A DNA stretch of 64,000 bases from Echinarachnius parma (GCA_037951105.1 JBAMJV010001862.1:62001-126000), one strand, 5' to 3'. Positions 11,301 to 21,837 are shown, counted from the stretch's first letter. Notes: generated from the letters alone by a model not told the origin. Numbers and translations are program-made.

Positions 11301-12304
11301 ATGGTTTCTCCATAGATCCCAGACAGCCAAACATGAGTATAGTGACTTCTTATTAAAGGGAAACAAGATAAGTGGCCACTTTAGACAGGTGACCTCTTAA
11401 GACAGGTTCTATAATAGTGTATTTCTCTTCAGCGGTCATTGACCACTTCAGGCATGTTGGTTGCTGTAGACAGGTGACCGCTGAGAAATGTTTGACAGTC
11501 CTGAATGGGTATGATTAATGCAATTCTATAAGTAATGAATCAAGCCTCAACACTAACCCTTTTTCCTAATTCATGAATCAGTCTTCATGAATTTTCAGTC
11601 GCTCTATAACATGGGATTTATAAGCAAACAGTTGTCCCAACTATGAATAAAATCTCGCCCCTTTTCTTACGAGAAATGGGCCAGTATAACTACTTTTTCA
11701 GGGTAGGACATTCTTCATGAATTTTCACATTTGACTTGCCTGAACAGAAAAATTGACTCTCCAGAAAAAAACCAATGTAAAACAAGAGACAATTAAGCCC
11801 AATCTGCAGCGGTGTTATTGACATTTTAGCTATTATTTCTGCATTAAATGATACGTTTTTCATACTATTTCAGCAAGATTGATCGATTAGTTTGGCTTTT
11901 GGTAATTTTCCCAATAATGTTATTATTTGGCTTGAATGATTTAATAAAATAGCAAAATATATACAGTATATTTTCTTTATTGTTATTATCAGATGCTTTG
12001 CGTGATCGAGGGACAAGTTGATGCCTACATCCTAACCAAGGGGAGCACCTTCAAGTGGGACTCGTGCGGGCCACACGCCATCCTCGACTCGCTTTGTGGC
12101 GGCATGGTTGACCTCGCAAAATGGAGGTCGTCGACTGCAGACGATAAAGGTGGCAACTCTCCAGTAGAGGCGATCGGTCTGAAATACAACAAGCCGGACC
12201 GGGAGGGAGTAGCGGAGGGTGAGAGGTGGGCCAATGCTGGGGGTGTGATTGCGTACCGAAATGTGGAGGTCCTCGCGAGAATAAGTTCTGTGTTACGCAA
12301 GTGA
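5196..12304 (+). CDS. INPP1: Inositol polyphosphate 1-phosphatase, five coding exons
   Basis: Exons 5196-5399, 7918-8185, 8550-8724, 10508-10706 and 11993-12304 join in frame (phases 0, 1, 2, 0) to give 385 residues; the human enzyme is about 399. The family enzyme is a magnesium-dependent, lithium-sensitive cytosolic phosphatase that removes the 1-phosphate from inositol 1,4-bisphosphate and 1,3,4-trisphosphate. The metal-site motifs of this superfamily are present: GEES with Glu79/Glu80, DPIDST with Asp155, Asp158 and Thr160, and FKWDSC with Asp305. All introns follow GT-AG. No stop or frameshift was seen, so the gene looks functional. The ATG at 5196 is chosen because MAELLQTLVRLGEKAGNLAR aligns with the start of the vertebrate protein. 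It converges with the GRB-family gene, whose stop lies about 23 kb away. Confidence 0.95.
5516..7580. mobile_element. Foldback element with arms of about 0.9-1.1 kb in INPP1 intron 1
   Basis: Left arm (about 5516-6452) and right arm (about 6472-7580) are near-perfect inverted copies around a spacer of about 20 bp. Outer ends pair TAGATCGACAAATTTAGCG with CGCTAGATTTGTCGATCTA. The arms contain TTCTAGCGCTAGACGCTACG and the phrase ACCGGGTCCCGAT. Open frames of up to 115 aa on both strands are mirror images of each other and show no known domain. It is most likely a non-autonomous foldback or very long-TIR DNA transposon. The right arm is longer because another MITE is nested in it. Confidence 0.8.
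7155..7343. mobile_element. MITE nested in the right arm of the foldback element
   Basis: Inverted ends ACTGATCTAGTATGCCCCAC and the complement, followed by TACATGACATGTC, enclose about 110 bp. The sequence is absent from the opposite arm, so it inserted after the foldback formed. Confidence 0.7.
7918..8185 (+). CDS. INPP1: INPP1 coding exon 2 (residues 69-157)
   Basis: Starts after TTTTCAG with FAGLTDYVYGEES, carrying metal-site Glu79 and Glu80. It ends GIWIDPI plus one base at a GTAAGC donor; the following aspartate of DPIDST is split across the intron. Before it, 7581-7917 is AT-rich intron with nothing recognised. Confidence 0.95.
8186..8549 (+). other. INPP1 intron 2
   Basis: AT-rich intron with a G homopolymer near 8221-8237. 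No other feature was seen. Confidence 0.7.
8550..8724 (+). CDS. INPP1: INPP1 coding exon 3 (residues 158-216)
   Basis: Starts after CATCTTTAG, completing Asp158 and continuing STAEYIKGIEDE. Contains GLQCAVVLIGAFD and GTINQPF, the conserved core strands of the phosphatase fold. Ends in phase 2 at a GTGTGT donor. Intron 3 (8725-10507) holds the mariner-like relic and two SINE units; 8725-9240 shows nothing else. Confidence 0.94.
9241..9829 (-). mobile_element. Deleted mariner-like element, copy 1
   Basis: About 590 bp with inverted ends CGAGGGGCGTTCAATAAG, flanked by TA. The minus strand keeps decayed transposase pieces: a frame around 9590-9630 corresponds to the DNVPAHKS-like catalytic segment seen more clearly in copy 2. 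The length is under half of a full mariner, so it is inactive. It lies in INPP1 intron 3 and matches 15375-15964. Confidence 0.75.
9938..10400 (-). repeat. Two tandem tRNA-derived SINE units
   Basis: Units at about 9938-10125 and 10213-10400 share the same order: AAACGAAACTGACTAGAAAT, a minus-strand tRNA-like stretch, then CCCTTTTCATTGCTGGATTA. The tRNA-like parts (about 9991-10056 and 10263-10348) carry an A box-like GGCTCAATGG or similar and a B box-like GGTTCGATTCC (GGTTAGATTCC in the first). They do not fold into a full cloverleaf, so I call SINEs rather than tRNA genes. Confidence 0.65.
10508..10706 (+). CDS. INPP1: INPP1 coding exon 4 (residues 216-282)
   Basis: Starts after TTTTTTAG with the final base of Ser216, then WTGRSFWGVHY. 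Ends ASGAGYK at a GTAAGA donor, phase 0. It corresponds to the region before the lithium/metal site loop in the mammalian enzyme. Confidence 0.94.
10890..11236. mobile_element. TTAA-flanked MITE, family A, copy 1
   Basis: TTAA at 10890 and at 11233-11236 flank inverted ends AGGGATCTAGTAAC and GTTACTAAGTCCCT. No coding capacity. Other family A copies lie at 21838, 22449, 39633 and 50295. The TTAA target is typical of piggyBac-like elements; the assignment is inference. It lies in INPP1 intron 4. Confidence 0.75.
11362..11508. mobile_element. TA-type MITE with GACAGGT repeats, decayed copy
   Basis: Contains AGTGGCCACTTTAGACAGGT and the inverse near its other end, the pattern of the better copies at 56249 and 58931. 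Ends are decayed. The rest of intron 4 (11509-11992) is AT-rich with nothing recognised. Confidence 0.55.
11993..12304 (+). CDS. INPP1: INPP1 terminal coding exon (residues 283-385, stop)
   Basis: Starts after TTATTATCAG with MLCVIEGQVDAYIL and contains FKWDSCGPHAIL, where Asp305 binds metal, then RWANAGGVIAYRN near the C-terminus, as in vertebrate INPP1. TGA stop at 12302-12304. Confidence 0.95.
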   Translation: MLCVIEGQVDAYILTKGSTFKWDSCGPHAILDSLCGGMVDLAKWRSSTADDKGGNSPVEAIGLKYNKPDREGVAEGERWANAGGVIAYRNVEVLARISSVLRK

Positions 12305-13065
12305 TACATTGTAACTTCTTACTTATTTATTTTTGCTAGACTGGAAGCTAAGCTTATTTGTTTCTCTTTACTGACTGCCTCCTTCAAATCTGAAGATTCT
12401 TGCATTTTTGTTGGTTGTGAAATGCAGATAAAGATACATACTAGTGGGCTGTGCCTACATGTTTAAACAAAATATTATTAAGTGAAGAGAGAGATGGTAA
12501 TAGAGGAAGAGAGAGAAAGGGAGATCTAGAGAGTGAGAGAACAAAATGTGACCAAAATGTATATACATGTACATGGAGGGGACTGTTTCTTCTGTCAATA
12601 CCACATTAAGGGATGCCTTGCATTTAGATTTGTAAATATTACTTTTAGGTGTACAGATTCCACAATACTGTGTCTTCTAATTGTGAGAAAAGAAATATAT
12701 TTCAGAACTGAAATAATGTGCTTATATTTGCGAAATGAAAGAGTAAAAAAGAAAAGAAATGCATATTACCTTTGGTAGTGATCTAAATAATTCCGCAAAG
12801 AAAATCAGCTATATCTTATGTTCAATTTTGAAAAAAATGAAAAGAAAACTTAACATTCAAGATATTATGCATAATTGATGCTTTTCTGTACAGAATGAGC
12901 ATACATTGTATATCAATTTAGAATCACTGCTATTTAATCAATGGAATTTAACTCATTTTGTGTCAAATTATAGAATATATTTTTCAAACATATTTTCTTG
13001 TTAACATTTCTTAATATGTATCAGCTATGTCGCTAATTGTTTCTATTTTGTATGAATCATACCAT
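12305..13065 (+). other. Probable INPP1 3' UTR
   Basis: AT-rich sequence directly after the stop codon, with a GA-rich patch at about 12484-12540. Several AATAAA-like strings exist but none could be chosen as the cleavage signal. Small open frames here lack coding character. Confidence 0.45.
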
Positions 13066-13248
13066 TTAAGCCGACCGTACACTTCACGATCCAATCTGAT
13101 CTGATGAACGAATAAGGATCTGAATGATACTTCATGATTTAGATACACACGTTCCTCTATAGTTCAGATACGCACGTTCCGCGTTAGTTCAGATACGCAG
13201 TTGCTCGTCGGATCCGAAGCGGATGGTGTAGTGTGCGATGGGCTTTAA
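13066..13248. mobile_element. MITE with AAGCC...GGCTT ends, TTAA-flanked
   Basis: TTAAGCCGACCGTACACTTC at the left pairs with the right end reading GTGTAGTGTGCGATGGGCTT then TAA. Internal repeats of CAGATACGCACGTTCC are visible. About 180 bp, non-coding. Confidence 0.6.
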
Positions 13249-13380
13249 TCAAATTCAAATGTAAATTATAGTGGTCATGTTGATCTATATCTAATGAGCT
13301 ACGTAGTCTGTGTTTGTAACTATCGCAATATTTATGTAATTCATTATTCAAAGTCGCAGTAGTTGTAGTTTGTAAAGGTA

Positions 13381-13921
13381 TTAAAGGGTAGTTCAGTTTT
13401 GGTAGAGAGTGCGCTGCACGAAATAATTTGTTTGTGAGATAATGAAAAACTGAGTGTAAAATTTGAAAGAGCATACATTTTTAATGGCAGAATAAATTTT
13501 ATTTGATCAAAATCGGTTCAGAAACGGCTGAAATATCAATAAATATATCCGATCGTAATAAATCTGGGGCCCAGATATATTCGATGATTATTTTTAAAAA
13601 TGACAAAAATGCTTACACTTTTTCAAAAATTTTCAAAAGAGGTTTTAAAATAGTTGTTGATGATCTCTCTATTTTATCATTATTTCAACAAATCATCACA
13701 TGCATAATTTTGTATGAAAAATGGTTGAACCAATGCTTTTTTAGAGAGCACCCTCTTGTGTTTTAATGGCTCTTTTTTAATGATAACAGGCTTTTTACTT
13801 AGTCGTTTGTAATTTTCTATACCTTTCGACATGGTGGAGTTATAACTATTAGTTTGTAGTGTTATTGTGCAGGTTTTGGTTCCTAAAGCTCAGCCTTACC
13901 AAAACTGTACTACCCCTTTAA
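13381..13921. mobile_element. TTAA-flanked element, family C, 541 bp
   Basis: Ends TTAAAGGGTAGTTCAGTTTT and, in reverse, TTAAAGGGGTAGTACAGTTT form terminal inverted repeats of about 27 bp that include TTAA. The interior is AT-rich and has no transposase. Its first eight bases are the same as those of families A and B although the rest differs. Confidence 0.75.
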
Positions 13922-14273
13922 ATGTGTATTCATAACTAATTGATTTTTATTGATAAGAATCTGAGAGGGAGTTGTGGTAAATCAATTTTCATGGGTTTTG
14001 TGCTTTCGGCAAGCGTGAAGTCTAAAATCTGCCCCAAAATGTGCATTATTTGTCTATGCATAATCATTGCTACTTGTAGAGGCTTGAACAGCAGGTTGTT
14101 AATGTAGATACATGTACAGTAATTACAATTTATTTTTAACATGCAAAGTAGGTACAGTGATATTATTTTGTGTTTTTTGGCTGCCAAGTTAACTACCCAA
14201 ACATTGCTTTTATTTTGAATCTCTTCTCACACAAAATATTAATCTTATGAAAATAAGGAATTTTAGAGTACAG
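13922..14273. other. AT-rich intergenic stretch, nothing recognised
   Basis: About 350 bp without a supported coding frame, inverted repeat or RNA gene. Confidence 0.5.
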
Positions 14274-14603
14274 TCAACCTGTGTATAGTGACCACCATAG
14301 GCGTACCCAGGGGGTGTTTGGGGGTTCAAACACCTCCTTGCCAAAAAAATTACTGTTTTGGGGCCAAAGGGGGGTGTTCAAACACCCCCTTTTAGTTTTT
14401 GTCGGTCTCGGGTCCACTTTTAATGGGTCTCGGGTCGACTTTCTTTCGGTCTCGACCATCATAACTGCAAGAGATCAACTAGGCAGGTTGGCTGCTATAG
14501 GCAGGTTATATAACATATTTTTTTCTCACAGGGATTACATTTAGTGGTCACTATAGACAGGTTGGCTGCTACAAACAGGTGGCCACTTAGGCAGGTATGA
14601 CTG
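14274..14603. mobile_element. TA-type GACAGGT MITE split by another MITE
   Basis: The left end CAGTCAACCTGTGTATAGTG and the right end with GGCAGGTATGACTG belong to the family at 56249 and 58931. An insert at about 14296-14460 begins AGGCGTACCCAGGGGG and has paired GTTCAAACACC segments. It resembles the MITE at 3324 and is nested here. Confidence 0.65.
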
Positions 14604-14719
14604 TCCATAGTTTTTAATGCTCACCTTGGCTTGCTGATGTAAGTAAACTGCAACTGCCAACAGAATAGTCTTTCATTCTCACTTGAAGCATTGCCTTTAC
14701 TAGATTTCCTTCATTATTA

Positions 14720-14970
14720 TAGGCCCGGTCACATATCACCAGATAGTGTAAACAGATGCCCGATGAATAGAAAATTTGCGAAATCAAATTATCTGGTGGT
14801 GAAAGTGGTCTCCATTGCGTCATGCACAAAACATTCCGCGGGATAGAACAATGCACATCGCCTTATTAGGAGCAGACAAGAAACGCATACGAACGGAGAT
14901 GAACGGATTGAAAATTGTACTCTCCATCACGCATTTGTTTACGCTATCCGGTGATATGTGACCGAGCCTT
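14720..14970. mobile_element. MITE with GGCCCGGTCACATATCACC ends
   Basis: About 250 bp with inverted ends GGCCCGGTCACATATCACC and GGTGATATGTGACCGAGCC. The TGTAAAC / GTTTACGCTATCC inner segments also pair. Non-coding. Between 14971 and 15374 there is a piece of a dispersed repeat (CTATGTACAAAGTCAATG) and nothing else recognised. Confidence 0.7.
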
Positions 14971-15374
14971 ATTTAAGGGGTAGTGCAATACCAGTACTCA
15001 GTTACACGTTTATGATTGTCATCTATTTTTAGTCAATGCTTCTATCTTTATTAGTGTGTAAACTATGTATATTTATGCTTATGCGATTGTGAACACTGTG
15101 AAAGTACTTGTTAGCAAACTTAGATTTCAAGTAAGTTGAGTTCTCGTGATGGTCTTTAAACCTGTTCCCCGTTAGATTTTGCAACCCCTATAGAGTTAAA
15201 CCAGGACTTACCAGGTTCCCTAGGCAATGGGTTAGCGCCTTGCATGCAGTACCTGGTTGGCTATGTACAAAGTCAATGAGAATTGTAGAATCTTGAAGTG
15301 ATGAGTTTTTGAGTATCTGTCAATAAGTGAGTTTGACAGAGGTCTCAATCAAAACTTTATGTTAGTCTCATATA

Positions 15375-15964
15375 CGAGGGGCGTTCAAAAAGTTCATAGC
15401 CCGACCTTGAAGGAGTCAATGTGCAACATTGGTTAATATTATATAGATGTTCATTTGTCCACATAATCCTCATCTCCAGCCACACACTTTTCTGCATTCT
15501 TCCTGAGGACCTCCAGGACCTCCTTGAAGAAGTCTCTTCAAAACCCCTCAGAAACCTGCATATTGGTATCTTTAGTCTCATTATCCTCCTGAAAATCACA
15601 ACCTTGGGAGTGTTTCTTCGTCTGTGGGAAACTATCTAACGATGCCAGGTTCTGGGAATAGGGAGGAAGCAGCAACAACCCCATCCCGCAGTCAATGGCT
15701 CTTGCAGGGTCACCCTGCTCTTGTGAGCAGGCACATTGTCCCGGAGCAGCACATGCCTGTCATCAACTTGCATTGCTTTAATTCCCATGAAATTTGTAAT
15801 GAACATTGCAACAAGGAAGGCCAGTCTAGAACAAAGACAGAATACAACTGACCTGGCTTTGCATCACTGACCATGTGAAGGATGCAGCATTGCATACACA
15901 ACATTAGGTAACCCAACTTCCTGCTCCTTCAATGTTGGGCTATGAACTTATTGAACGCCCCTCG
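15375..15964 (-). mobile_element. Deleted mariner-like element, copy 2
   Basis: Same family as copy 1 (9241-9829), with TA flanks and CGAGGGGCGTTCAA ends. On the minus strand one frame reads VLLRDNVPAHKSRV near 15720-15770, matching the second catalytic aspartate region of mariner transposases. Another frame encodes a C-terminal-like piece. Frames are broken and over half the gene is missing. Confidence 0.78.
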
Positions 15965-16583
15965 TATAATGAGCATTACAGCTGTATATAATTTGATACA
16001 TCAAACCATATATTTTAAATTAATCAAACTTACATGTTTATCTATTGAGTTCTGGTACGTCTAATCAGGGTATTAAAATAGTTTTGATATCAAATGCTTG
16101 CTTTTAGGTCTACAGTATGTGTATATAGCATTTATTGTCTTTTTAAAAATTGAAATCATAATGTTGCTATATAAGTATGTTTAACTTTTTATTTTGGATG
16201 TTTCCCTCAGAGGCTGTCATACTGTTTATGTTTTTAATAAATTTTGTCATAGAAAGGCATTTTGCTGTGAATGTGTGTCATTGATTTTGGTATGTGACTG
16301 GCTATAGCAAAAACCTGCACTTGTTGTTCATGTTTTGAAGAAATGGGCATTTGAAGTTCACATAATGTGTGTAAAAAACTTATGCTTGTAAAATTGAAAC
16401 AATCCTATTTTCGCCAATTATTGACCAATTTGTTAGAACAAAGCATCAAATGAAAGCTTGTGATGAGGCCTTTCTAATGCTATGAAAATCGACATTTTGA
16501 TTTTTACTGACAAGTGCCGGGTTTTGTTATAGCCGGTCACATATTCTACGGCATATTGTACTACTGTATCAATTCTTTGCTAG
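15965..16583. other. AT-rich intergenic stretch
   Basis: No gene or clear repeat recognised. An AATAAA at about 16237 is isolated and is not assigned to a transcript. Confidence 0.45.
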
Positions 16584-17518
16584 GTACCCGGGGGGGGGGG
16601 GGGGGTCACTCCCAACATGACTGGCTACCCACCTGCGTCAAAAAAAAGCGTCAAAAGGGCATCATTTTCAGCTATACGGCGGCGTCGACATTTTCCTTAA
16701 AAAAGGGGTGGTTTTCAGCATTCATCACACTTAAGGGTCCCTTCAAAAGAAAAGAAAAAAAGTAACAAAAGGGTACAATTTCAGGTGCACAGGTTTTCGA
16801 TGTGGCGCCATTAAAGGAGGGGGGTAATCCCGGCTTTGATTCAGGTTTATAGCTTTAAATATGTGCCTTTATTGATATACCACACTTTTTTTCAAAGAAA
16901 TCCTTAAGTTGGGAAAAAAAGGTAAATTTCATGCAACTTTTTTGCTTTATTACGCTTCGGCGTTCCATGCTCCTAAAAAAAGTCATTTATAGCAGAGCGG
17001 GAATGTGCGCACGTGTCACCCGATTCATGACATCACATGCAGACCGCAATGCGGAGGAATGTGCATTGTTTACATGCAGAGCCTATGACTTGCTTATAAA
17101 ACAAACTCGTTTTTGCTTGTAAATTGAGGTTTTACTGAAAATGCTTAAGAATTGCTAAGAAATGAATTGTAGCAGGATGCAGCTACACATCTGAGTGTAT
17201 ATCGTCCATGATATAAACCTGAACAAATGTTTGCAAATATTGAAACAAATGGAAATAATATCTCTGTGTAAATTAATTAAGAAAGAGCCATGTTATGGCT
17301 TGTATTTAAATTTTGGTTACGCATATGGATAAGTTCCTGTCGCTCTCAGTGAATGCTATTTGATTCTTGAGGAGCGGCCGGGAGTATGGTTTGAGCCCCG
17401 TCTAGACGTAGGTCATGCTGTGAGCTGTATTAAAATTCTCTCGATATAGTCGTCTTGACCGCATGTCCTTTGACGCACGGGTTGATGCGCGTCACTTGCC
17501 ACGGGGTGTTTAGTCACC

Positions 17519-17762
17519 TGCGCGGGGTAGGTTCCTTTGGTTCCTTGGTCCCTTGATTCCCCCGGGATCTCTGCCCGCGGTAGACCTATCGGGGTGCCCG
17601 CGCGACCTCTAGCGGGTCCCCTTTTCCGCTGCCCTTTGCTGCGCGGGGCGGGTTCCTTTGGTTCCGTTGGTTCCTTTGGCTCCCCCGGGATCCCTGTCCG
17701 CGGTAGACCTATCGGGGTGCCCGCGCGACCCCTGGCGGGTCCCCTTATCGCTGTCCTTGCTC
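17519..17762 (+). repeat. Tandem duplication of about 120 bp inside DIRS-like copy 1
   Basis: Two units share GTTCCTTTGGTTCC, CGCGGTAGACCTATCGGGGT and TAGCGGGTCCCC-type text. Copy 2 (around 25860-25975) has only one unit, which explains most of the length difference between the two copies. G and C homopolymers follow at 17777-17812. Confidence 0.8.
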
Positions 17763-20205
17763 CTGTTCCGTGGGGTGGGGGGGGGAGCCGGTCCCCCCCC
17801 CCCCCCCCCCCACCGACTTCCCTTTGGTTTTTACCTTCGGGCGTCTAGGTGGGGCGCCGGACAGTTATATTTTTTGTGGAGGTTTTCGCTTCCCTCGTCG
17901 AGTGAGGGTCGCGAGGCTGCAGGATGAGGCATCTGTTTGCGGACCAGGCGGGTCCAGATTCGTGTTCGGACGAGATCGCCAGGGCTTTAGGTTGTGTCCT
18001 GGCAGGGTCGCCACGACTCTTGTCTTATGGCTTGTTTGTTGTCTACTACTATCTCCCCTAGGCCTGTGTGGATCCGGCCCGGTTTGAGCCCGATCTCAGG
18101 GCATAACGTTGCCTGTGGGTCTGGGTTATGCGCCGGGATCCGTTGCGATGGCCAGTGGGCCATTGTTGGTTTTAAGCCACGCGATCGGCGTTGTTTATGT
18201 TGTGGACAAGGAGTTGTATCATAGGGTCAGCCTCGTTAAGGCGGTTACTCATCAGTTCGATTCCCCTTTCTCAGTCGAATGCTCGTGTGCACGGATGGCG
18301 GGTTGGCCATTGCATTTAAGACAGTTTGGCTTTGATAGGGTGGTTAGCCAACTTGGTATCCCAACGTTCTATACCTCGTTTTCCGGGGGAGGACTGAATT
18401 TTCCGTGGACACAGTCGGGGTTTTCTTCTTCCTCAGCCCCGTTGCTGTGTAACTAAACCTGATCCGGTGGCGTTGGTTCCCTTGCGTACGAGGCTCCCCG
18501 GCTGATATTGTATCTCGGTTTTTTGCCGTTCTAGATGTCCCTTGTTTCAGCATGGAGTCTTCCATTCATCCCCACGCCCCCGTTCGCCTAGGCTGTTGGC
18601 AGTCTCTCGGTTCCCAGGTTGGGTTGCGGTCAGTTCAGTGCCGAGGCCTTCTCATTTGGCCTGAAGTCCTTCTCCAGGGACCCCTTTCGGCAGGTGTCGG
18701 TGGTGCCAGGTCCCCACGATCTCGAGGAGTCCGGATATTCTCTTTTCAGAGGTCGTACTTCGTCTGCTCCTTGCAGAGATACTCAGTTGGGTCAGGTCGC
18801 TAGGTCCCTCATCATCGAGCTGAAGTCACGAGTGATTCCTTCGGGTGGTTCAGATGCCTTCCGTCGCCTACGCATGAGGCTGTTGGCTCCGGCGGAGTCT
18901 TGGCAGGTTCCCGGCCTCCTCATCAGCTTGGTGGTCCTAGTGCCGGTTGTCGTTTCTCCATCCGGTCCCTACAAATGTTCCAGATGCAGGATATTTGGGG
19001 GGTTTTTCTTCCGCCCCTCCAGGGACGGTCGGTCGGGGTTGGGTTCCCGACAGTCCCATGGTCGTTGCAGATATAAGCTGGCGGGGGGGACGCGAGGCCG
19101 TCTCCTCCCGTCTCAATGGCTCCTTCTCCCCACGGGCTTCAGGATGTTTTGCGGGGGGTCAATTAAGTCTTAATGGACAATAGATTCCTTGAGAGTCATT
19201 TATCTGGCTTATGTGGGGTAGCTCACATGAAATAGTGATACACATGATTGAGGTGACCTAATATGTATGTAGGTTTCCTATTATTGATGGCACTAACATT
19301 AGCAGTGTATCTGCGGTATTCGTCATGGCGCTCTATTTATATGAGAATGGGGTTATAGTGACAATATTTGGCTAGTATTGTAGTGGTGGAGTTTGCAATT
19401 TGAGGGCCAGAACATGGCTCATTTGTTGTTTTGCCTATGGTAAAGGAAATGCAAGTATTTGGTAAATGCTTGCCAATTGCAAACTTAATAATTTTATTTG
19501 AATTATACTGCATCGAGAGCCTAGTTCCCGAATCATGCAGGCGTTTTGTTTACGACGCCCATCTTCCAGGTCTCTGGTACCGTCCTGGGTCTCGACCGGT
19601 GTTCTCAGGCCTTGGTCCGTGCTCCAGGTTGAGCCTATGTTGAGGGCCTCCCTTGGCTGGAGCCGGCCCTGCCGGTCTTCCTGCTGGCGTTGGCCCTGAC
19701 CCGAGGCGGAGTACCTGGCGCACCTTGTTAGCATTAGGTCAGGGCTGGTAAGAGATGGGTGGTGGTCGGCCCTTCCGTCCAAGGGGGCTTTTTATTACTG
19801 GGAACCCAGTTTTTTCCCCAGCCGCCGGCCCGGGGTCACAAGACCCGGGCAATGGCCGCGTCTGGGCTTCCCTTCGTTAATGGTGCTGGCGATTCTCACA
19901 GCAGGACATGATACGCTTGTTTTAGTCACTTGTCCATGCCCACGAGTTCCGGGCGATGGCCGACTCGTGGGCTCTCGTTAACGGAGCCCCTGTTGGGCGA
20001 GGTTCTACGGGCTCCTTGCTGGGCGTCGCCAAATGCGTTCGTCTCATGTTATCGGCGAGACGTGGTGGCCGGAGGCCCGGTCCTTGCTGAGGCGGTTCTG
20101 GCGGCTGGCCCTATGTAGATGTAGTCTGCGTTGTCCGACCCCTCCTCCAGTCAGTAAGTATACTTCCCGTATGCTATTTGTGTGGGTCAGGGATTATACA
20201 AATGT

Positions 20206-20292
20206 TGAAGGGGGTTGGTTAGGGATCTCGATATGGATTAAATGAATCTTAGTGATTTCATTATCCATTAGAGATACTAACCAACCCCCTTC
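20206..20292 (+). repeat. Internal complementary region of DIRS-like copy 1
   Basis: GAAGGGGGTTGGTTAG, then the right-end extension GGATCTCGATATG, then GATT (20236-20239), then the left-end extension AAATGAATCTTAGTG..., then CTAACCAACCCCCTTC. It fuses both element ends head to head, the expected form of the circle junction used by DIRS elements. Confidence 0.75.
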
Positions 20293-20859
20293 ATAAATTC
20301 CCTCCCGTCCTCCCCGCGTCGGTAGTCGTGCGCGTTTGAAAGAGGACAATGATGGCCCAGCGCCGGGTATATATAGGTGGTGTAGTCTCGGTCCAAGGCA
20401 GTTTCTTTTTAGGGTGGTTTTTAGCGAGTTGTTTTCTGTGCATCCAAATGGTGTACGTCTATGACCGAGCTAAACTGCGATTGCCTGCAGGTGACATCAC
20501 AGAGATGACGTCATTTTTTGTTCGCCCGGGACTCAGTTTTTTTACGGGGGTTCCGAAAGTGAATTTACAAGTTGATTTTTTTATTTTACCGGGTTTTCCC
20601 ACGAGGAAAATATGTTTGTATTAGTAATCTTCATGAAAATCTACCTTAGATACAGTAAAACCCAATTTTGAGGCAGTTTTCTTGTCACCATACCTTTAAG
20701 GGTAGGTTTTCAAAGCATTATGCCATTTAGGGGTGTAAATGTAAAAAGGTGCGATACGCCATTTAGGGTCCATTTCAGAGGTTGATGGACACGGGTGGGT
20801 AGCACTTGTGTATGAGAGTGACCCCCCTGGCTAGGTTCCTACTTTTTTACTACACCTGG

Positions 20860-20985
20860 GTTGAGAGCGGCAAATGTGGATAGAGTGCCTTGACACATGT
20901 GCCGAGGTTGGGAATCGAACCTACAACCCTTGTATTGAAAGACGAAGGCCGAACCAATACACCACAACACTCCCACAAACAACAG
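20860..20985 (-). repeat. tRNA-derived SINE fragment
   Basis: On the minus strand it reads GTTGTGGTGTATTGGTTCGG then GTAGGTTCGATTCCCAACC, an A box/B box pair with SINE-like spacing. No full cloverleaf is formed. Confidence 0.55.
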
Positions 20986-21092
20986 AAACAATTAGAATAT
21001 TAATTATATAGCAATAATAAACTCATCATTTAATTGAGTGGAATGAATAATAAACAAAAATATCAAGATGTCCTCATATTTTCAACAGCTTT

Positions 21093-21580
21093 AAAGCCAC
21101 TGAAAAACACACTCCCAAAGATGATGTATGATGATGATGATGATGATGATGATGATGCACTGTTCTCCCAGAGTGTCCTAGATCTAGTAAATTATTACCT
21201 CGGTTATCGGATACACACCCACAATCATCCCACCACTTAACGTGCAAATTTCTCCACTCCCTGGGGAGCATTTCAGCCATCTCGCCTCCCCCCAAAGTGG
21301 TGATGCCATTTGCATACAAAGTGGTAAAGATTTTCATGGTAAAACAAGGCATGACTTAAAGCCACTGAAAAACACACTCCCAAAGATGATGTATGATGTT
21401 CTCCCAGAGAGTCCTTGGTATCGTAAATTATTACCTCGGTTATCGGATACACACCCACAATCATCCCACCACTTAATTTGCAAATTTCTCCACTCACTGG
21501 GGAGCATTTCAGCCATCTCTCCTCCCCCCTAAAGTAGTGATGCCACGAACTTGCACTAGAGTTGTAAAGATTGTCATACG
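21093..21580. repeat. Tandem duplication of about 265 bp with a (GAT)n insert
   Basis: Units at 21093-21345 and 21358-21580 both contain ACACTCCCAAAGATGATGTA, TTATCGGATACACACCCAC and CTGGGGAGCATTTCAGCC. The first carries an expanded GAT run (21120-21157); the second has only one GAT step there. Confidence 0.8.
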
Positions 21581-21837
21581 CGGGAATGTACAGCTGACTG
21601 GACCATTTTCTTTAGTAAATGTGGATATGTCAACCTATAGTTACTAAATCCTTTTCAGATATGTTCTAGTTATTCTAAAACAAATACAATCATGACTCAT
21701 GACTGAGTTATTTTTTGTCTCCAATTTCTGTTTGGATATTAAGAATGTGTTTTGTTTTGAAAAGAGGAGATAGAGCATGAAGATAAAGATACTTTTGTCA
21801 GTAAGAGGAAAACAAACCAGGGATGAAAAAGATGATA

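Larger units (their letters stand above)
17269..20448 (+). mobile_element. DIRS-like non-autonomous element, copy 1, truncated at both ends
   Basis: This GC-rich block is a near-identical inverted copy of about 23160-26228. In the plus direction it has the internal region, then an internal complementary region (20206-20292), then the 3' inverted terminal repeat from about 20337, broken at 20448 after GCATCCAAATGG. Homology to copy 2 starts at 17269 (GTAAATTAATTAAG), so the 5' half is missing. Open frames up to 184 aa (18619-19173) show no reverse transcriptase, RNase H or tyrosine recombinase motif. The DIRS call rests on terminal architecture, not on proteins. Confidence 0.65.
16584..20846. 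mobile_element. Host transposon with G-tract ends, interrupted by DIRS-like copy 1
   Basis: Left end at about 16584: TAGGTACCCGGGG, a G tract, GTCACTCCCA, then GGCTACCCACC. Right end (about 20770-20846), read on the other strand: GGAACCTAGCCAGG, a G run, GTCACTCTCA, then GCTACCCACC. The ends are diverged inverted repeats. The GC-rich DIRS-like sequence between them (17269-20448) looks like a later insertion. The remaining interior (16600-17268, 20449-20780) has no recognised gene. Confidence 0.5.

Noticed and set aside
17530..18460. Possible CpG island promoter of a cellular gene
   Set aside because: The GC-rich block is part of a repeated mobile element present twice in opposite orientation.
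18619..19173. 184-codon frame in the GC-rich block
   Set aside because: No recognised domain; GC-rich sequence gives long chance frames. The inverted copy breaks the frame, so protein-level constraint is not supported.
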